Of a stretch of 64,000 nt of DNA, positions 26,076 to 33,899 are shown one piece after another (within the stretch, counting starts at the first letter, position 1; each line of letters begins with the position of its first letter). Origin of the DNA: Hyphomicrobiales bacterium (GTDB lineage Bacteria > Pseudomonadota > Alphaproteobacteria > Rhizobiales > Rhizobiaceae); NCBI GenBank assembly GCA_900473185.1, contig UCKU01000029.1, positions 1 to 64,000 on the forward strand, read 5' to 3'. Position numbers and translations under genes: made by a program. A model generated the notes under the pieces. The model worked only from the letters and a program-made list of their open reading frames with translations. It was not told the DNA's origin and did no database searches.

Positions 26076-26192
26076 GTAAGGATTCAAAAAATCGTCTCAT
26101 GAGTGTTTAATCGCTGCAGGATACTTCAATTGCGGTTAAATCTCGGCCGGCGATCTAGCAGCCTCGCTTGGCCGGCTAAGGAGCGATGCGCC

Positions 26193-26897
26193 GTGAAGAA
26201 AAATCTGGATACCTTGATTGATGTTTTGAGCCTTTCGGACGACGACCAATCCAAGCAACTCGCATTGCACAAGTTTGCACAGCAATGTGGGTTCGAGCAT
26301 TATGCCTATGTCAATATTCGCCCGAGCCTTCCCGAAGTCTTCACCGATTATCCCAGGAAATGGACGGATATCTATTTTGCCAATCGGTACCAGAGGATCG
26401 ATCCCGTTATTGCCTCCGCCAAGCGCATGCGAAGACCTTTTTATTGGTCATCGCTGCCGCTGCATCGGGCCTCGACAGCGGCGGAGCGGAGATTTTACGC
26501 TCATGCACGTCAGTTCGGTATCGTTTCCGGCTTGTCGATCCCAATCGGCGTCGCACTCGGCCGCACTGCAGTCCTGACACTTGCATCCCACCTGCCGGAT
26601 TTTAAGGGAGAGGGCAAGCTCGACGACATACAGGCGATCACCGCAACGACGCTCTTATATGCGCTCCTGAAGAGACGTGATCCATCGACAATGGCGGAGC
26701 CCCAGATCCATCTCACCGTCAGAGAGAAGCAATGTCTGTATTGGCTCGCAGTGGGAAAATCCTTATCGCTCACCGCCGATATTCTCGAGATCAAGAAAGA
26801 CACCGTGCGCCATTATCTCAAGTTGGCCCGAGGCAAGCTCGGCGCCGACAACACGATAAATGCAGTCCATGTAGCCACACGATTGGGGCTTATTTGA
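26193..26897 (+). CDS. LuxR-family (TraR-like) quorum-sensing regulator
   Basis: A 234-residue protein with an N-terminal autoinducer-binding domain and a C-terminal LuxR helix-turn-helix (LTVREKQCLYWLAVGKSLSLTADILEIKKDTVRHYLKLARGKL, positions about 175-220, seen in pieces). The acyl-homoserine-lactone pocket residues are kept: W and Y in KWTDIYF, D in YQRIDPV, and W in FYWS. The start is GTG 26193 with AAGGAG upstream. The likely partner is the TraI-type synthase at 37946, some 11 kb away. It could activate the trb operon and repABC through the CACATGTG dyads; no such dyad was seen before this gene itself. Confidence 0.8.
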   Translation: MKKNLDTLIDVLSLSDDDQSKQLALHKFAQQCGFEHYAYVNIRPSLPEVFTDYPRKWTDIYFANRYQRIDPVIASAKRMRRPFYWSSLPLHRASTAAERRFYAHARQFGIVSGLSIPIGVALGRTAVLTLASHLPDFKGEGKLDDIQAITATTLLYALLKRRDPSTMAEPQIHLTVREKQCLYWLAVGKSLSLTADILEIKKDTVRHYLKLARGKLGADNTINAVHVATRLGLI

Positions 26898-26995
26898 TCT
26901 GGCGCTGCAAAAGACGCCCTGCTGATGTCTTGCTTCCGGCTGAACGGCCGACGACAGCGACGCGATGGCATTATAGCATTTCCGAATCTTCATCC

Positions 26996-27023
26996 TTGAC
27001 TCGATCAAAAATGAGAACATAAT
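26996..27023 (+). promoter_or_regulatory. Candidate sigma-70-type promoter
   Basis: TTGACT at 26996-27001 and CATAAT at 27018-27023, separated by 16 bases, resemble a housekeeping promoter. It lies about 36 bases before the ATG at 27059. Confidence 0.4.
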
Positions 27024-27058
27024 AAGAACATCACCACCCAAGAGGAAGGATGACGGCG

Positions 27059-27448
27059 ATGAGCAATTTGCCGAACGATACGTTATGGCAAGAAGCAGAC
27101 CTCGATAGGGTGCCTCAAGGCACCTATTGGACGCCTCCTGTGCCCCTGAGCATTTATGAGCTGGAACCTAAGCTTCGTGTCGCGGTGTCGCAGGCTATCG
27201 AAACCCGCTGCGACAGGGTTGATCAATTCGAGATCCTCCTTGCCCATGCCTTTGATATGGAAACATGCGCTCCGGTCGGGACCTTCGTGGTTTCGGCTGA
27301 CGAAGCTGGCGGCCGAGCCGTTGGCATTTTTAGCGACCGCGGCGAGGTCGGCATCAAGGAGCCGATGTGGTTTGCCTTCGATGGCGACACTGACGAAGCT
27401 TTCAAGGCGCTGCATGACCGGGTCAAGGAAAGCGGCTATCTGCCGTAA
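27059..27448 (+). CDS. Hypothetical protein between the quorum regulator and trb operon
   Basis: A 129-residue soluble protein that was not recognised. It contains a Pro-rich N-terminus (VPQGTYWTPPVPLSIYELEPKLR), a mixed alpha/beta middle and an acidic end (FAFDGDTDEAFKALHDRVKESG). ATG 27059 is preferred to 27050 because GAGGAAGG lies at proper distance from it. It does not resemble TraM, the small TraR antiactivator that often sits near traR. A sigma-70-like promoter is upstream. Function is unknown. Confidence 0.55.
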   Translation: MSNLPNDTLWQEADLDRVPQGTYWTPPVPLSIYELEPKLRVAVSQAIETRCDRVDQFEILLAHAFDMETCAPVGTFVVSADEAGGRAVGIFSDRGEVGIKEPMWFAFDGDTDEAFKALHDRVKESGYLP

Positions 27449-28634
27449 TATTCGGCGGCTCCGGCTTGCGGACTTCTGCCTGACGATGACGCCACCGGGC
27501 AGAACTAGCAATGCCGGAAATGAACCGCTCCCAAAACTCTCGCGCTGGTCCTTGGAGGAGGCGCGGGATGTTGGGGCAACGCTCTTTGTCCGGCGCGGTC
27601 CCTGCAATACAACGTGGCGCCTCCTGCCGGGCGTCCTCAAATTCCGAAATATGCAACGTGAGTGCTTACCTCCATTTTCATGGGAGGTCCACGTGCGCAG
27701 ATTAAAGGCCGAAGGGATGCAGTAGCACAGCCCACACCCAGCCTGAATGGCTGTGGGCCAGTCGGCATCAGGGGCAAGGCTTTGGCCAATAATTTAGACT
27801 GAGGGAACAAAGGGCCGCTTTCCAAGTATGGGCATTGGGATCGTGCGGCGGGTGTTGTCCACCCTTACTGCCCTCTGTGTCGACCCGTGCGATCCCACCA
27901 CTCCTACAGAGCTGGCCGCGACCGGCAGGGTCTCTTGCCCAAGATCCGGCTGACTCCTTCCTCATCGTGGCCACCAAACCACTATTGTTGCTGTGGCAAA
28001 GACGAGGGCCGCCAAGATGGCAAATACAAGCCACGCCAGAAGAGCCTGGGCAAGGCGATGAAACCGGAAGAACCGCGGTCGCAAACGATCGACCCACGGA
28101 ACTTCTCCGAGATTCCTTAGGCGTTTTTTTCCTCCCCTGGCGACCATCCTCGTGCTCAAGCTGACGTTGCTGGACGAAGTAACGCGGATCAAGGCTTTTG
28201 GTTTGCTGGATGCTTCCGCACCTCTCATTTTCGCGCTCGCCCTTTCGCCAGCAATCGATTTTTTGCCGATCAGCTGGAACTTTCTTTCATACTTTCGGTT
28301 TTTCTAATGGACTGCCTGACGACGTGTTTGTCTTCCAGCCTTTAGCGAATCGTTTGTGCGGTCCAATTTTCCACTCCCTCTACTCCTGCCCGCTCCGGCG
28401 GGCGCCTTTTTGCCCGTCAGATCCATGCATGGCCTTGATTCTCATTGGGCAACTGCTTCTCGCCAAAACAGCCCACCGGCAGCCGCACCGGATCCCGACG
28501 TTCCGCGGCATGGTCAATGCGCTCGACTCACAAATTTGTAGCGTGTGCGCGTCCTTGCCGCACCAACGAAGCAGCGATGTCGCTATGCCGATAGCTGTGA
28601 GAGCTGGACAGCGGGAGGCTCTTACCGGTTGAAA
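27449..28634. other. Long intergenic stretch downstream of trbI
   Basis: About 1.2 kb with no recognised protein. The plus-strand frames have no ribosome binding site or family features. A possible small membrane protein on the minus strand is listed separately (27962-28147). No clear terminator for trbI was found. Confidence 0.45.
27962..28147 (-). CDS. Possible small membrane protein
   Basis: A 61-residue frame from ATG 28147: a basic N-terminal half (RGGKKRLRNL, then DRLRPRFFRFHRL) and a hydrophobic C-terminal helix (LLAWLVFAILAALVFATAT). The positive-inside arrangement looks genuine, but there is no family match and no strong ribosome binding site. It may be a real small protein or the tail of a lost gene downstream of trbI. 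Confidence 0.3.
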   Translation of the reverse strand: MVARGGKKRLRNLGEVPWVDRLRPRFFRFHRLAQALLAWLVFAILAALVFATATIVVWWPR

Positions 28635-29924
28635 TCAACGGGCCACATAGGCGCCGGGAAATACGATGTCCTGATCGACGAGCACGCTGAACATGTATCC
28701 GGGGCGAATTTTAAGGGTCGGCTGAAGGTTGAGGCCCTTGTCGATCGATCTTTCCGCCACCCGCCCGAAGCTCTCCGAAAAATTGCGCCGCGCTGCATCC
28801 GATGCCGTATCCTGCGTGTCCCGCGTCGAACTTTCTGGCATAGAAACGTCTATTCCCGTCCCGATGAGGGCGATCAGGGCAGCCGAGGCGAATGTCCTGA
28901 CCGTGTGATTGTTGACGCGATCCTCGAAGCCGCCGTAGCCCTGCGCATCCGTGCCGGCCATTCCCCCGATCTGCAGCGTCGATCCATTTGGGAAAATGAT
29001 GTCTGTCCAGACGACAAGCACCCGCGCCTGACCGAAGGCGACCTTGGAATCATAGCGCCCGAAGAGCTTTGCTCCTTGCGGAATGAGCAGTTGATGGCCG
29101 GTGGCGCTGTCATAGACGGCCTGGCTCACCTGGGCGCTGATACGCCCGGGCAGGTCGGAATTGATGCCGGTGATCAGTATTGCCGGAATGACGGAACCAC
29201 GTTTCAGCTCATAGCGCGACAGTTGCGGAACGACCTTGTTCGGTAGGTAGCCGAACGCCTTGATGTCGGCATTGAAGAAATCCTCTTTGGAACCCTGCTT
29301 GTTTTGATCTGCGTCCCGCCCGGCGAGCCCGGCTTGGAGAGCGGCCTGATAGAGGTCGACGGGGTCGGATGCCTTTGCACCGTCGCGGGCCGGCGGATCG
29401 GCCGATCTTTCGGGTAGACGAGCTTGGCTGATGTCGACCTGCAAAGGTGAAGCGCGTGCGGCTTCGTCAGCCTGCATTCGAGCCAATTTCCGGCGCTGGA
29501 TCTCGCGCAGATAGCGCTCGCGCCCTTCGCGCACCAGCCGGGCCTCGAAGTCGTCAGGGGTCTCCGGCACAGGACCTCTGAACACCGGTTGCGGGGTTTC
29601 TGGAACAGGCTTGTCCTCGACAGATTTCGGCGCTTTGTCACTGACCGGAGGGGGCAGGAGCGGCTCGACCAGCTCAGGCTCGCCGATGATCCCGTCTTGA
29701 ATGCCGCGCTTCAGCTGGTCGGCATAATTTGCTGCGGGAACGCCTGCGCTATCATCCCGTTCGGTCTGCCTGGGATAAAGGCCCCTGGAGGAGAGACCGA
29801 AGATGATGACGCCGAAGAAGACGATGGCAAGGCCTATGACGACGAGTACCGGCAGCTTGTTGAGCCGCCTGATTGCCTTCGACTGAAGGCTGCTTGGGTC
29901 GCCAAGCTGTAGGGACTGGACCAT
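28635..29924 (-). CDS. trbI: Conjugal transfer protein TrbI (VirB10-like)
   Basis: A 429-residue protein with a short cytoplasmic N-terminus, one membrane helix (LPVLVVIGLAIVFFGVIIFGL), a long Pro-rich periplasmic linker and the VirB10/TrbI C-terminal domain (GSVIPAILITGINSDLPG, SQAVYDSATGHQLLIPQGAKLFGRYDS, and LPTLKIRPGYMFSVLVDQDIVF near the end, approximately). In type IV secretion systems this protein spans from the inner membrane to the outer membrane core. It is the last gene of the traI-trb operon, 11 bases after trbH. Confidence 0.93.
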   Translation of the reverse strand: MVQSLQLGDPSSLQSKAIRRLNKLPVLVVIGLAIVFFGVIIFGLSSRGLYPRQTERDDSAGVPAANYADQLKRGIQDGIIGEPELVEPLLPPPVSDKAPKSVEDKPVPETPQPVFRGPVPETPDDFEARLVREGRERYLREIQRRKLARMQADEAARASPLQVDISQARLPERSADPPARDGAKASDPVDLYQAALQAGLAGRDADQNKQGSKEDFFNADIKAFGYLPNKVVPQLSRYELKRGSVIPAILITGINSDLPGRISAQVSQAVYDSATGHQLLIPQGAKLFGRYDSKVAFGQARVLVVWTDIIFPNGSTLQIGGMAGTDAQGYGGFEDRVNNHTVRTFASAALIALIGTGIDVSMPESSTRDTQDTASDAARRNFSESFGRVAERSIDKGLNLQPTLKIRPGYMFSVLVDQDIVFPGAYVAR

Positions 29925-29935
29925 GCTCTTCTTTC

Positions 29936-30367
29936 CTATTTGACCGCCATTACCGACAGCGGGCTCGTCGGAACGGCCCCCGCATTCGACAGGGCGTAGA
30001 GGCGAGCAATACGCAGGTTCCGCGTTGAAAGGCTGGCCAGGACCCCCTCTTCAGACCTGTCGAGCGTATAGAAAAGTGCGATTGCATTGCTGTCGTGTTT
30101 AGGACCTGACACGACAGCGTAGCCGGATCCCTTGAGCGAAGCCTCAAGCGCAGTGCCAAAGGGCGAGGGGGTGTCCGGCAGGGCAAGGGTACCGGCTGCA
30201 GTAGGGAATTGTTCGGAAAACCGGTTTGCCATGTCGCCGGCAATCATGGCGGCAGCACCCAGGGAGAGCGGCGCAAGGTCTTCGCGTGGATCCATCCCGC
30301 CGGAAGGGGCCTGACAGCCGGCAAGTGCAAGGCAACAGCCCAGCGAAGCGAGAAGAACGCGGCGCAT
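29936..30367 (-). CDS. trbH: Conjugal transfer lipoprotein TrbH
   Basis: A 143-residue protein with a lipoprotein signal peptide (MRRVLLASLGCCLALAGC; LAGC lipobox, lipidated Cys at residue 18). The mature part is short and matches the place and size of TrbH in Ti-type conjugation operons. ATG 30367 was chosen because the longer frame reads back into trbG. It begins directly after the trbG stop (30369) and is followed by trbI. TrbH is thought to sit at the outer membrane with TrbG (VirB9), in a VirB7-like role; that assignment is inference. Confidence 0.8.
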   Translation of the reverse strand: MRRVLLASLGCCLALAGCQAPSGGMDPREDLAPLSLGAAAMIAGDMANRFSEQFPTAAGTLALPDTPSPFGTALEASLKGSGYAVVSGPKHDSNAIALFYTLDRSEEGVLASLSTRNLRIARLYALSNAGAVPTSPLSVMAVK

Positions 30368-30368
30368 G

Positions 30369-31199
30369 TCAGCCCGCCCGCCGGATTGTGACCTGCTGTT
30401 TCTTCGGTCCGACCCCGGAGACAAGCACGGCGCGCTCGATGTTGTAGTCAACGACCATCAAATTGTTCGACATACGATAGTTGACGATGCGGTTTTGTCC
30501 GCCAGAAACGACGAAAAGGACGGGCGCATCCTGTCCGGCGAGTGAAGGCGGAAATTGGATGTAGGTCTTCTGGCCATCCGAATAGACCCGCGTCGGCCTC
30601 CATGGCGCGTTGCCACGAACCGTATAGGAGAAGTTCAGCTGGTCGGCCGAAACGCCCCCTCCCGGTCCACCTTTGGCTTCGAGGCGGGCATTGACGTCGG
30701 CGAGCTTGTCGGAAACATCTTCGCGGTACGAAAAGCCCACCCGTGCCATGTATTGGATCGGATGGGACTTGAGCTGGATGTGATAGGTGCGCCGTGATGT
30801 GGTGACGACCATGGAGGTCATAAGCCCGGGTTCGGCCGGTTTGACGATCAGATGGATCGCTTGCCCTCCGACTGCCCCTGACGTCGCAGGCTCTATCTTC
30901 CATCGCACCGTGTCGCCGACCAGCACGTCGCGAACGACCTCGCCCGCTTCGAGTTCGATATCGCAGACCTGCAGCGGCGAGCAGACGACGGAAGGCTGGG
31001 TTTCGCCGAAGAGGAAGATGACCTTGCCGTCGGCGCCCTTTGTGACGAGACCTGGGGCGTCGCGCCATTTGGACGATAGGCCCGTCCCTCTTGCCTCATT
31101 CGGCGTCATGGTCTGAGAGCTTGCCGATTGTGCGACACCAACTGTGATCGCAAGGATGGCCAAGCAGAAGGCAACGGAGAGTTTCCTGCGGTTTTGCAT
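30369..31199 (-). CDS. trbG: Conjugal transfer protein TrbG (VirB9-like)
   Basis: A 276-residue secreted protein with a Sec signal peptide (LSVAFCLAILAITVGVAQSASSQ). The N-terminal CagX/VirB9 domain has GKVIFLFGETQPSVVCSPLQVCDIELEAG, and the C-terminal domain has WRPTRVYSDGQKTYIQFP and VDYNIERAVLVSGVG. In type IV secretion systems it forms the outer-membrane core ring with TrbI and the lipoprotein. It lies 14 bases downstream of trbF in the same operon. Confidence 0.92.
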   Translation of the reverse strand: MQNRRKLSVAFCLAILAITVGVAQSASSQTMTPNEARGTGLSSKWRDAPGLVTKGADGKVIFLFGETQPSVVCSPLQVCDIELEAGEVVRDVLVGDTVRWKIEPATSGAVGGQAIHLIVKPAEPGLMTSMVVTTSRRTYHIQLKSHPIQYMARVGFSYREDVSDKLADVNARLEAKGGPGGGVSADQLNFSYTVRGNAPWRPTRVYSDGQKTYIQFPPSLAGQDAPVLFVVSGGQNRIVNYRMSNNLMVVDYNIERAVLVSGVGPKKQQVTIRRAG

Positions 31200-31213
31200 A
31201 GGCTTTCCTCGTT

Positions 31214-31870
31214 TTAAAGCTGTGCGGTCCAGTCGAGGTCTTTCAGATAAAGCCCGATCGGGTTGAGCCGAATTGTTGCCTCGTCCTGCGGCGCGGTGAT
31301 TGTCACCGTGGCGATGGCCCGGAAGCGGCGGGTGGCGGTTTCCTTGCCGCGCCGATCGCGTTCGAATTCGGTCCAGTCGATCTGATAGGACTGTTTCGAA
31401 AGCGCCACGATATTGTTGACCTCAACGGCGACGGTCGCGAGCCGGGCCTTCTCGAATGGAGAATTGCTACGAAACCAGGCGTTGATTTTCTCTGTCGAGG
31501 GATCCGAGGTCCTGAGTAGGGCGTAGGTGTGGTCGATATACTGCTTCTGCACGACGGCATCCGGCGTCACCGATCGGAAGCTCGATACGAAGCCACCAAG
31601 CGTGGCACGCACGACCCGCGCATCGGCATATTCTATATGTTCGGGAAATCCCGCCGACACCGGTGTGCCCAGCCTGTCCACCTCCACAATATAGGGCACG
31701 AGCTTGACCTGGGCGCTCAGATAGAGCGCATAACCGAATCCAATGATTGCGATCGACAAGGCGAGGATCGCAACGATGCGCCAGGCAGCCGCTGCTCTGA
31801 CGTAGGAGCCGTAGCGTTCATTCCACTCGATACGGGCAGCGAGATAAGGGTTCTCCACGTGGCTCGACAT
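31214..31870 (-). CDS. trbF: Conjugal transfer protein TrbF (VirB8-like)
   Basis: A 218-residue inner-membrane protein of the VirB8 type: a cytoplasmic N-terminus (NPYLAARIEWNERYGSYVRAA), one membrane helix (WRIVAILALSIAIIGFGYALYLS), and a periplasmic NTF2-like domain (NSPFEKARLATVAVEVNNIVAL, QIDWTEFERDRRGKETATRRFR). The protein is an assembly factor of the mating-pair channel. It lies 11 bases downstream of trbL. Confidence 0.92.
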   Translation of the reverse strand: MSSHVENPYLAARIEWNERYGSYVRAAAAWRIVAILALSIAIIGFGYALYLSAQVKLVPYIVEVDRLGTPVSAGFPEHIEYADARVVRATLGGFVSSFRSVTPDAVVQKQYIDHTYALLRTSDPSTEKINAWFRSNSPFEKARLATVAVEVNNIVALSKQSYQIDWTEFERDRRGKETATRRFRAIATVTITAPQDEATIRLNPIGLYLKDLDWTAQL

Positions 31871-31881
31871 TTCATCGGCTC

Positions 31882-33048
31882 CTACTGTTTGCCCGGCTGG
31901 CCTGATGGCGATGAACGTTTGGCTGGCGGGGACCGACCCTGATCGAGCTTGGCATTTGCAAGGCCGAGCAGCGAACTGGCATGTGCTCCGGGTGCCCCGA
32001 TCGCCTTGTCCTTCATTGCAGATGCGGACGCCGCGCCGGCCGCGCCCACGCCTTCGGCCATGCCTCGCAGCACCGCACCGGCCATCGAGGCCCCGCCTGC
32101 CCGTGCGGATCTTGCGCCCGACAAGGCGGCGGACGCCATGCCCGCCGCAAGAAAGGTTGCTCCGAGCGCGGAAGACGCGGCCTGCCCACCATGGGAGATG
32201 ACCTCAGTGCCGCTGGCGACCGATACGCCTTGAATGACGCCCTGAATAATGTTGGGGACGTAAGTCGCGATGATGAAGACCACGATCGCGATGCCGGCGA
32301 TTGCCAGCAGGGTCTGGAATTGCTCGCCGATTTCAGGCCTGTTCGCAAGGCCGATGAGAACCTCGGATCCGATGCGGGCGATCATGACGAGCGCCATCAG
32401 CTTCATTCCGACGCTGAAGGCATAGACCAGATATTTGACGGCGAAGTCCTTGGTAAAGGACGACCCGCCAAGGCCGAGCATGATCATGCCGGCGAGAAGT
32501 CCAATATACATTTCGGCCATGACCGAAACGAAAATGGCCGCGACGAGGGAAAAGGTAATGACCGTCACGATCGTAGCGAATGCAGCGCAGACCGCGAGCA
32601 GATTGTCTTCCAGAAGGCCAAAACGGATCTTCTCCGCCATCTTGGCCGCCACCGTCAGACCGGCATTGAAGATATCGGTCGGAGATGCGTCGCCCCCGGA
32701 TGCACCGATCTGGAAAAGACTGTCGACGACCGCTTTCGCAAAGCCCGGACCCTTGTCGAGAACGAGAGCGAAAAAGCCGATGAACATGATGCGCCGCGCA
32801 AGCTCGGCGAACCATTCTTGAAGCGATGGCGCCTGCAGGGCGAGCCAGATCGCGGCGACGCCGATTTCGATCGAGGCCAGGATCCAGAAGAGTGATCGGG
32901 CAGCGTTCGAGACGGTCTGCTCCCAGCCTCGAGCCGCGTTATTGATCTCGTCCTGCAGCGAGTTGATCAATGAGCCCTCCTGTCCATGAGCAGGAATGAC
33001 CAGGATCAGCATGATGATCGCCGCCAGCCCGGCACGTCTTGCCAACAT
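31882..33048 (-). CDS. trbL: Conjugal transfer protein TrbL (VirB6-like)
   Basis: About 388 residues. An N-terminal signal-like segment (LARRAGLAAIIMLILVIPAHGQ) precedes at least five membrane helices, as in VirB6/TrbL channel proteins. The C-terminal tail is Ala/Gly/Ser-rich and probably cytoplasmic. ATG 33048 was chosen; GTG 33051 with GGAGG seven bases upstream is nearly as good. Only 56 bases separate it from the trbJ stop, so the trbK gene normally found here is missing. Confidence 0.9.
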   Translation of the reverse strand: MLARRAGLAAIIMLILVIPAHGQEGSLINSLQDEINNAARGWEQTVSNAARSLFWILASIEIGVAAIWLALQAPSLQEWFAELARRIMFIGFFALVLDKGPGFAKAVVDSLFQIGASGGDASPTDIFNAGLTVAAKMAEKIRFGLLEDNLLAVCAAFATIVTVITFSLVAAIFVSVMAEMYIGLLAGMIMLGLGGSSFTKDFAVKYLVYAFSVGMKLMALVMIARIGSEVLIGLANRPEIGEQFQTLLAIAGIAIVVFIIATYVPNIIQGVIQGVSVASGTEVISHGGQAASSALGATFLAAGMASAALSGARSARAGGASMAGAVLRGMAEGVGAAGAASASAMKDKAIGAPGAHASSLLGLANAKLDQGRSPPAKRSSPSGQPGKQ

Positions 33049-33104
33049 CACGACTTTACCTCCCCCGCTGTTGTCTCGAAACGCCCCCACTGTCGTGCTG
33101 TTGA

Positions 33105-33899
33105 TCACCACCGCGGCTCCATCGTCCGGCCGCCCGTCATGGGCGGAATCGTCGCGCGGAAAAACTGCTCCCGCCGGGCCTGGGCGAGGTCCCGGTCGGT
33201 CTGATTCGTCTGGAGCCAGGTTCCCATCATCGTCATCTGCTGGGCGACGAGGCCACGCAGCTTTTGCATTTGGGAGACCTGTTGGGCGGCAATCTCATGG
33301 CCGACCTGGAGCGCCTTCATCTGGCCGTCCGCACCGACCGACATGGCCCTTATCGTTTCCATCGTCGCCTCCTCGCTTTCGAATTGCCTGGCCGTCAGAC
33401 CAGCTGCGCGAAGCGTCCCGGCAATCGTGTCTCGGTTGGTGTCCGACCAGGTCTGATACGTGGACGAGAAACTGTCGCCCTCCGGAAGGTGCGACCTCAG
33501 CGCCGCATAGCTCGAAAAGCGCTGACCCAGCACATCATCGGCATTGCTCATGGAAAATGCGATGGCTTGGCCCTGAGAGACGATCGACCTCAGGTCATTG
33601 AGATCACCGGCAACCTCGCCCCAGATATGGGCGGGGAGCTGTGCCGTGTTCTGCAGCATGTTCTGATAGATATTCAGTTGGTTCTGGATCTGCTCGGCGA
33701 GTTGAGTGATCTGGGTCAGCTGGTTGTCGACCTGAATGCCAGAACTTTCGAGCAGCTTGATGAGCTCGCCATTGTTTGCCAGTTGCGTAAATTCGGTCGC
33801 TGCACCCGTAGCCGCGCCGGCGATCGCAGGATGGGGGCGAACGGCTGCGGCTGCGACGGCAATTGTGATTGCAAGGTATCGGTATCTAGATCGCACCAT
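33105..33899 (-). CDS. trbJ: Conjugal transfer protein TrbJ (VirB5-like)
   Basis: A 264-residue secreted protein. A signal peptide (YLAITIAVAAAAVRPHPAIAG) is followed by a long helical domain (QITQLAEQIQNQLNIYQNMLQNTAQLP, given in part) typical of TrbJ, the VirB5 counterpart at the pilus tip. Its start overlaps the trbE stop by 14 bases. The trbL start follows after a 56-base gap. Confidence 0.9.
   Translation of the reverse strand: MVRSRYRYLAITIAVAAAAVRPHPAIAGAATGAATEFTQLANNGELIKLLESSGIQVDNQLTQITQLAEQIQNQLNIYQNMLQNTAQLPAHIWGEVAGDLNDLRSIVSQGQAIAFSMSNADDVLGQRFSSYAALRSHLPEGDSFSSTYQTWSDTNRDTIAGTLRAAGLTARQFESEEATMETIRAMSVGADGQMKALQVGHEIAAQQVSQMQKLRGLVAQQMTMMGTWLQTNQTDRDLAQARREQFFRATIPPMTGGRTMEPRW

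Noticed and set aside
27156..27725. Frames overlapping the hypothetical gene at 27059 on both strands
   Set aside because: They shift out of the supported frame, are Ser/Arg-rich and have no start signal.
28545..29246. A 233-residue plus-strand open frame opposite trbI
   Set aside because: It is antisense to a well-supported trbI, has no ribosome binding site and no family features; it arises from high G+C codon structure.
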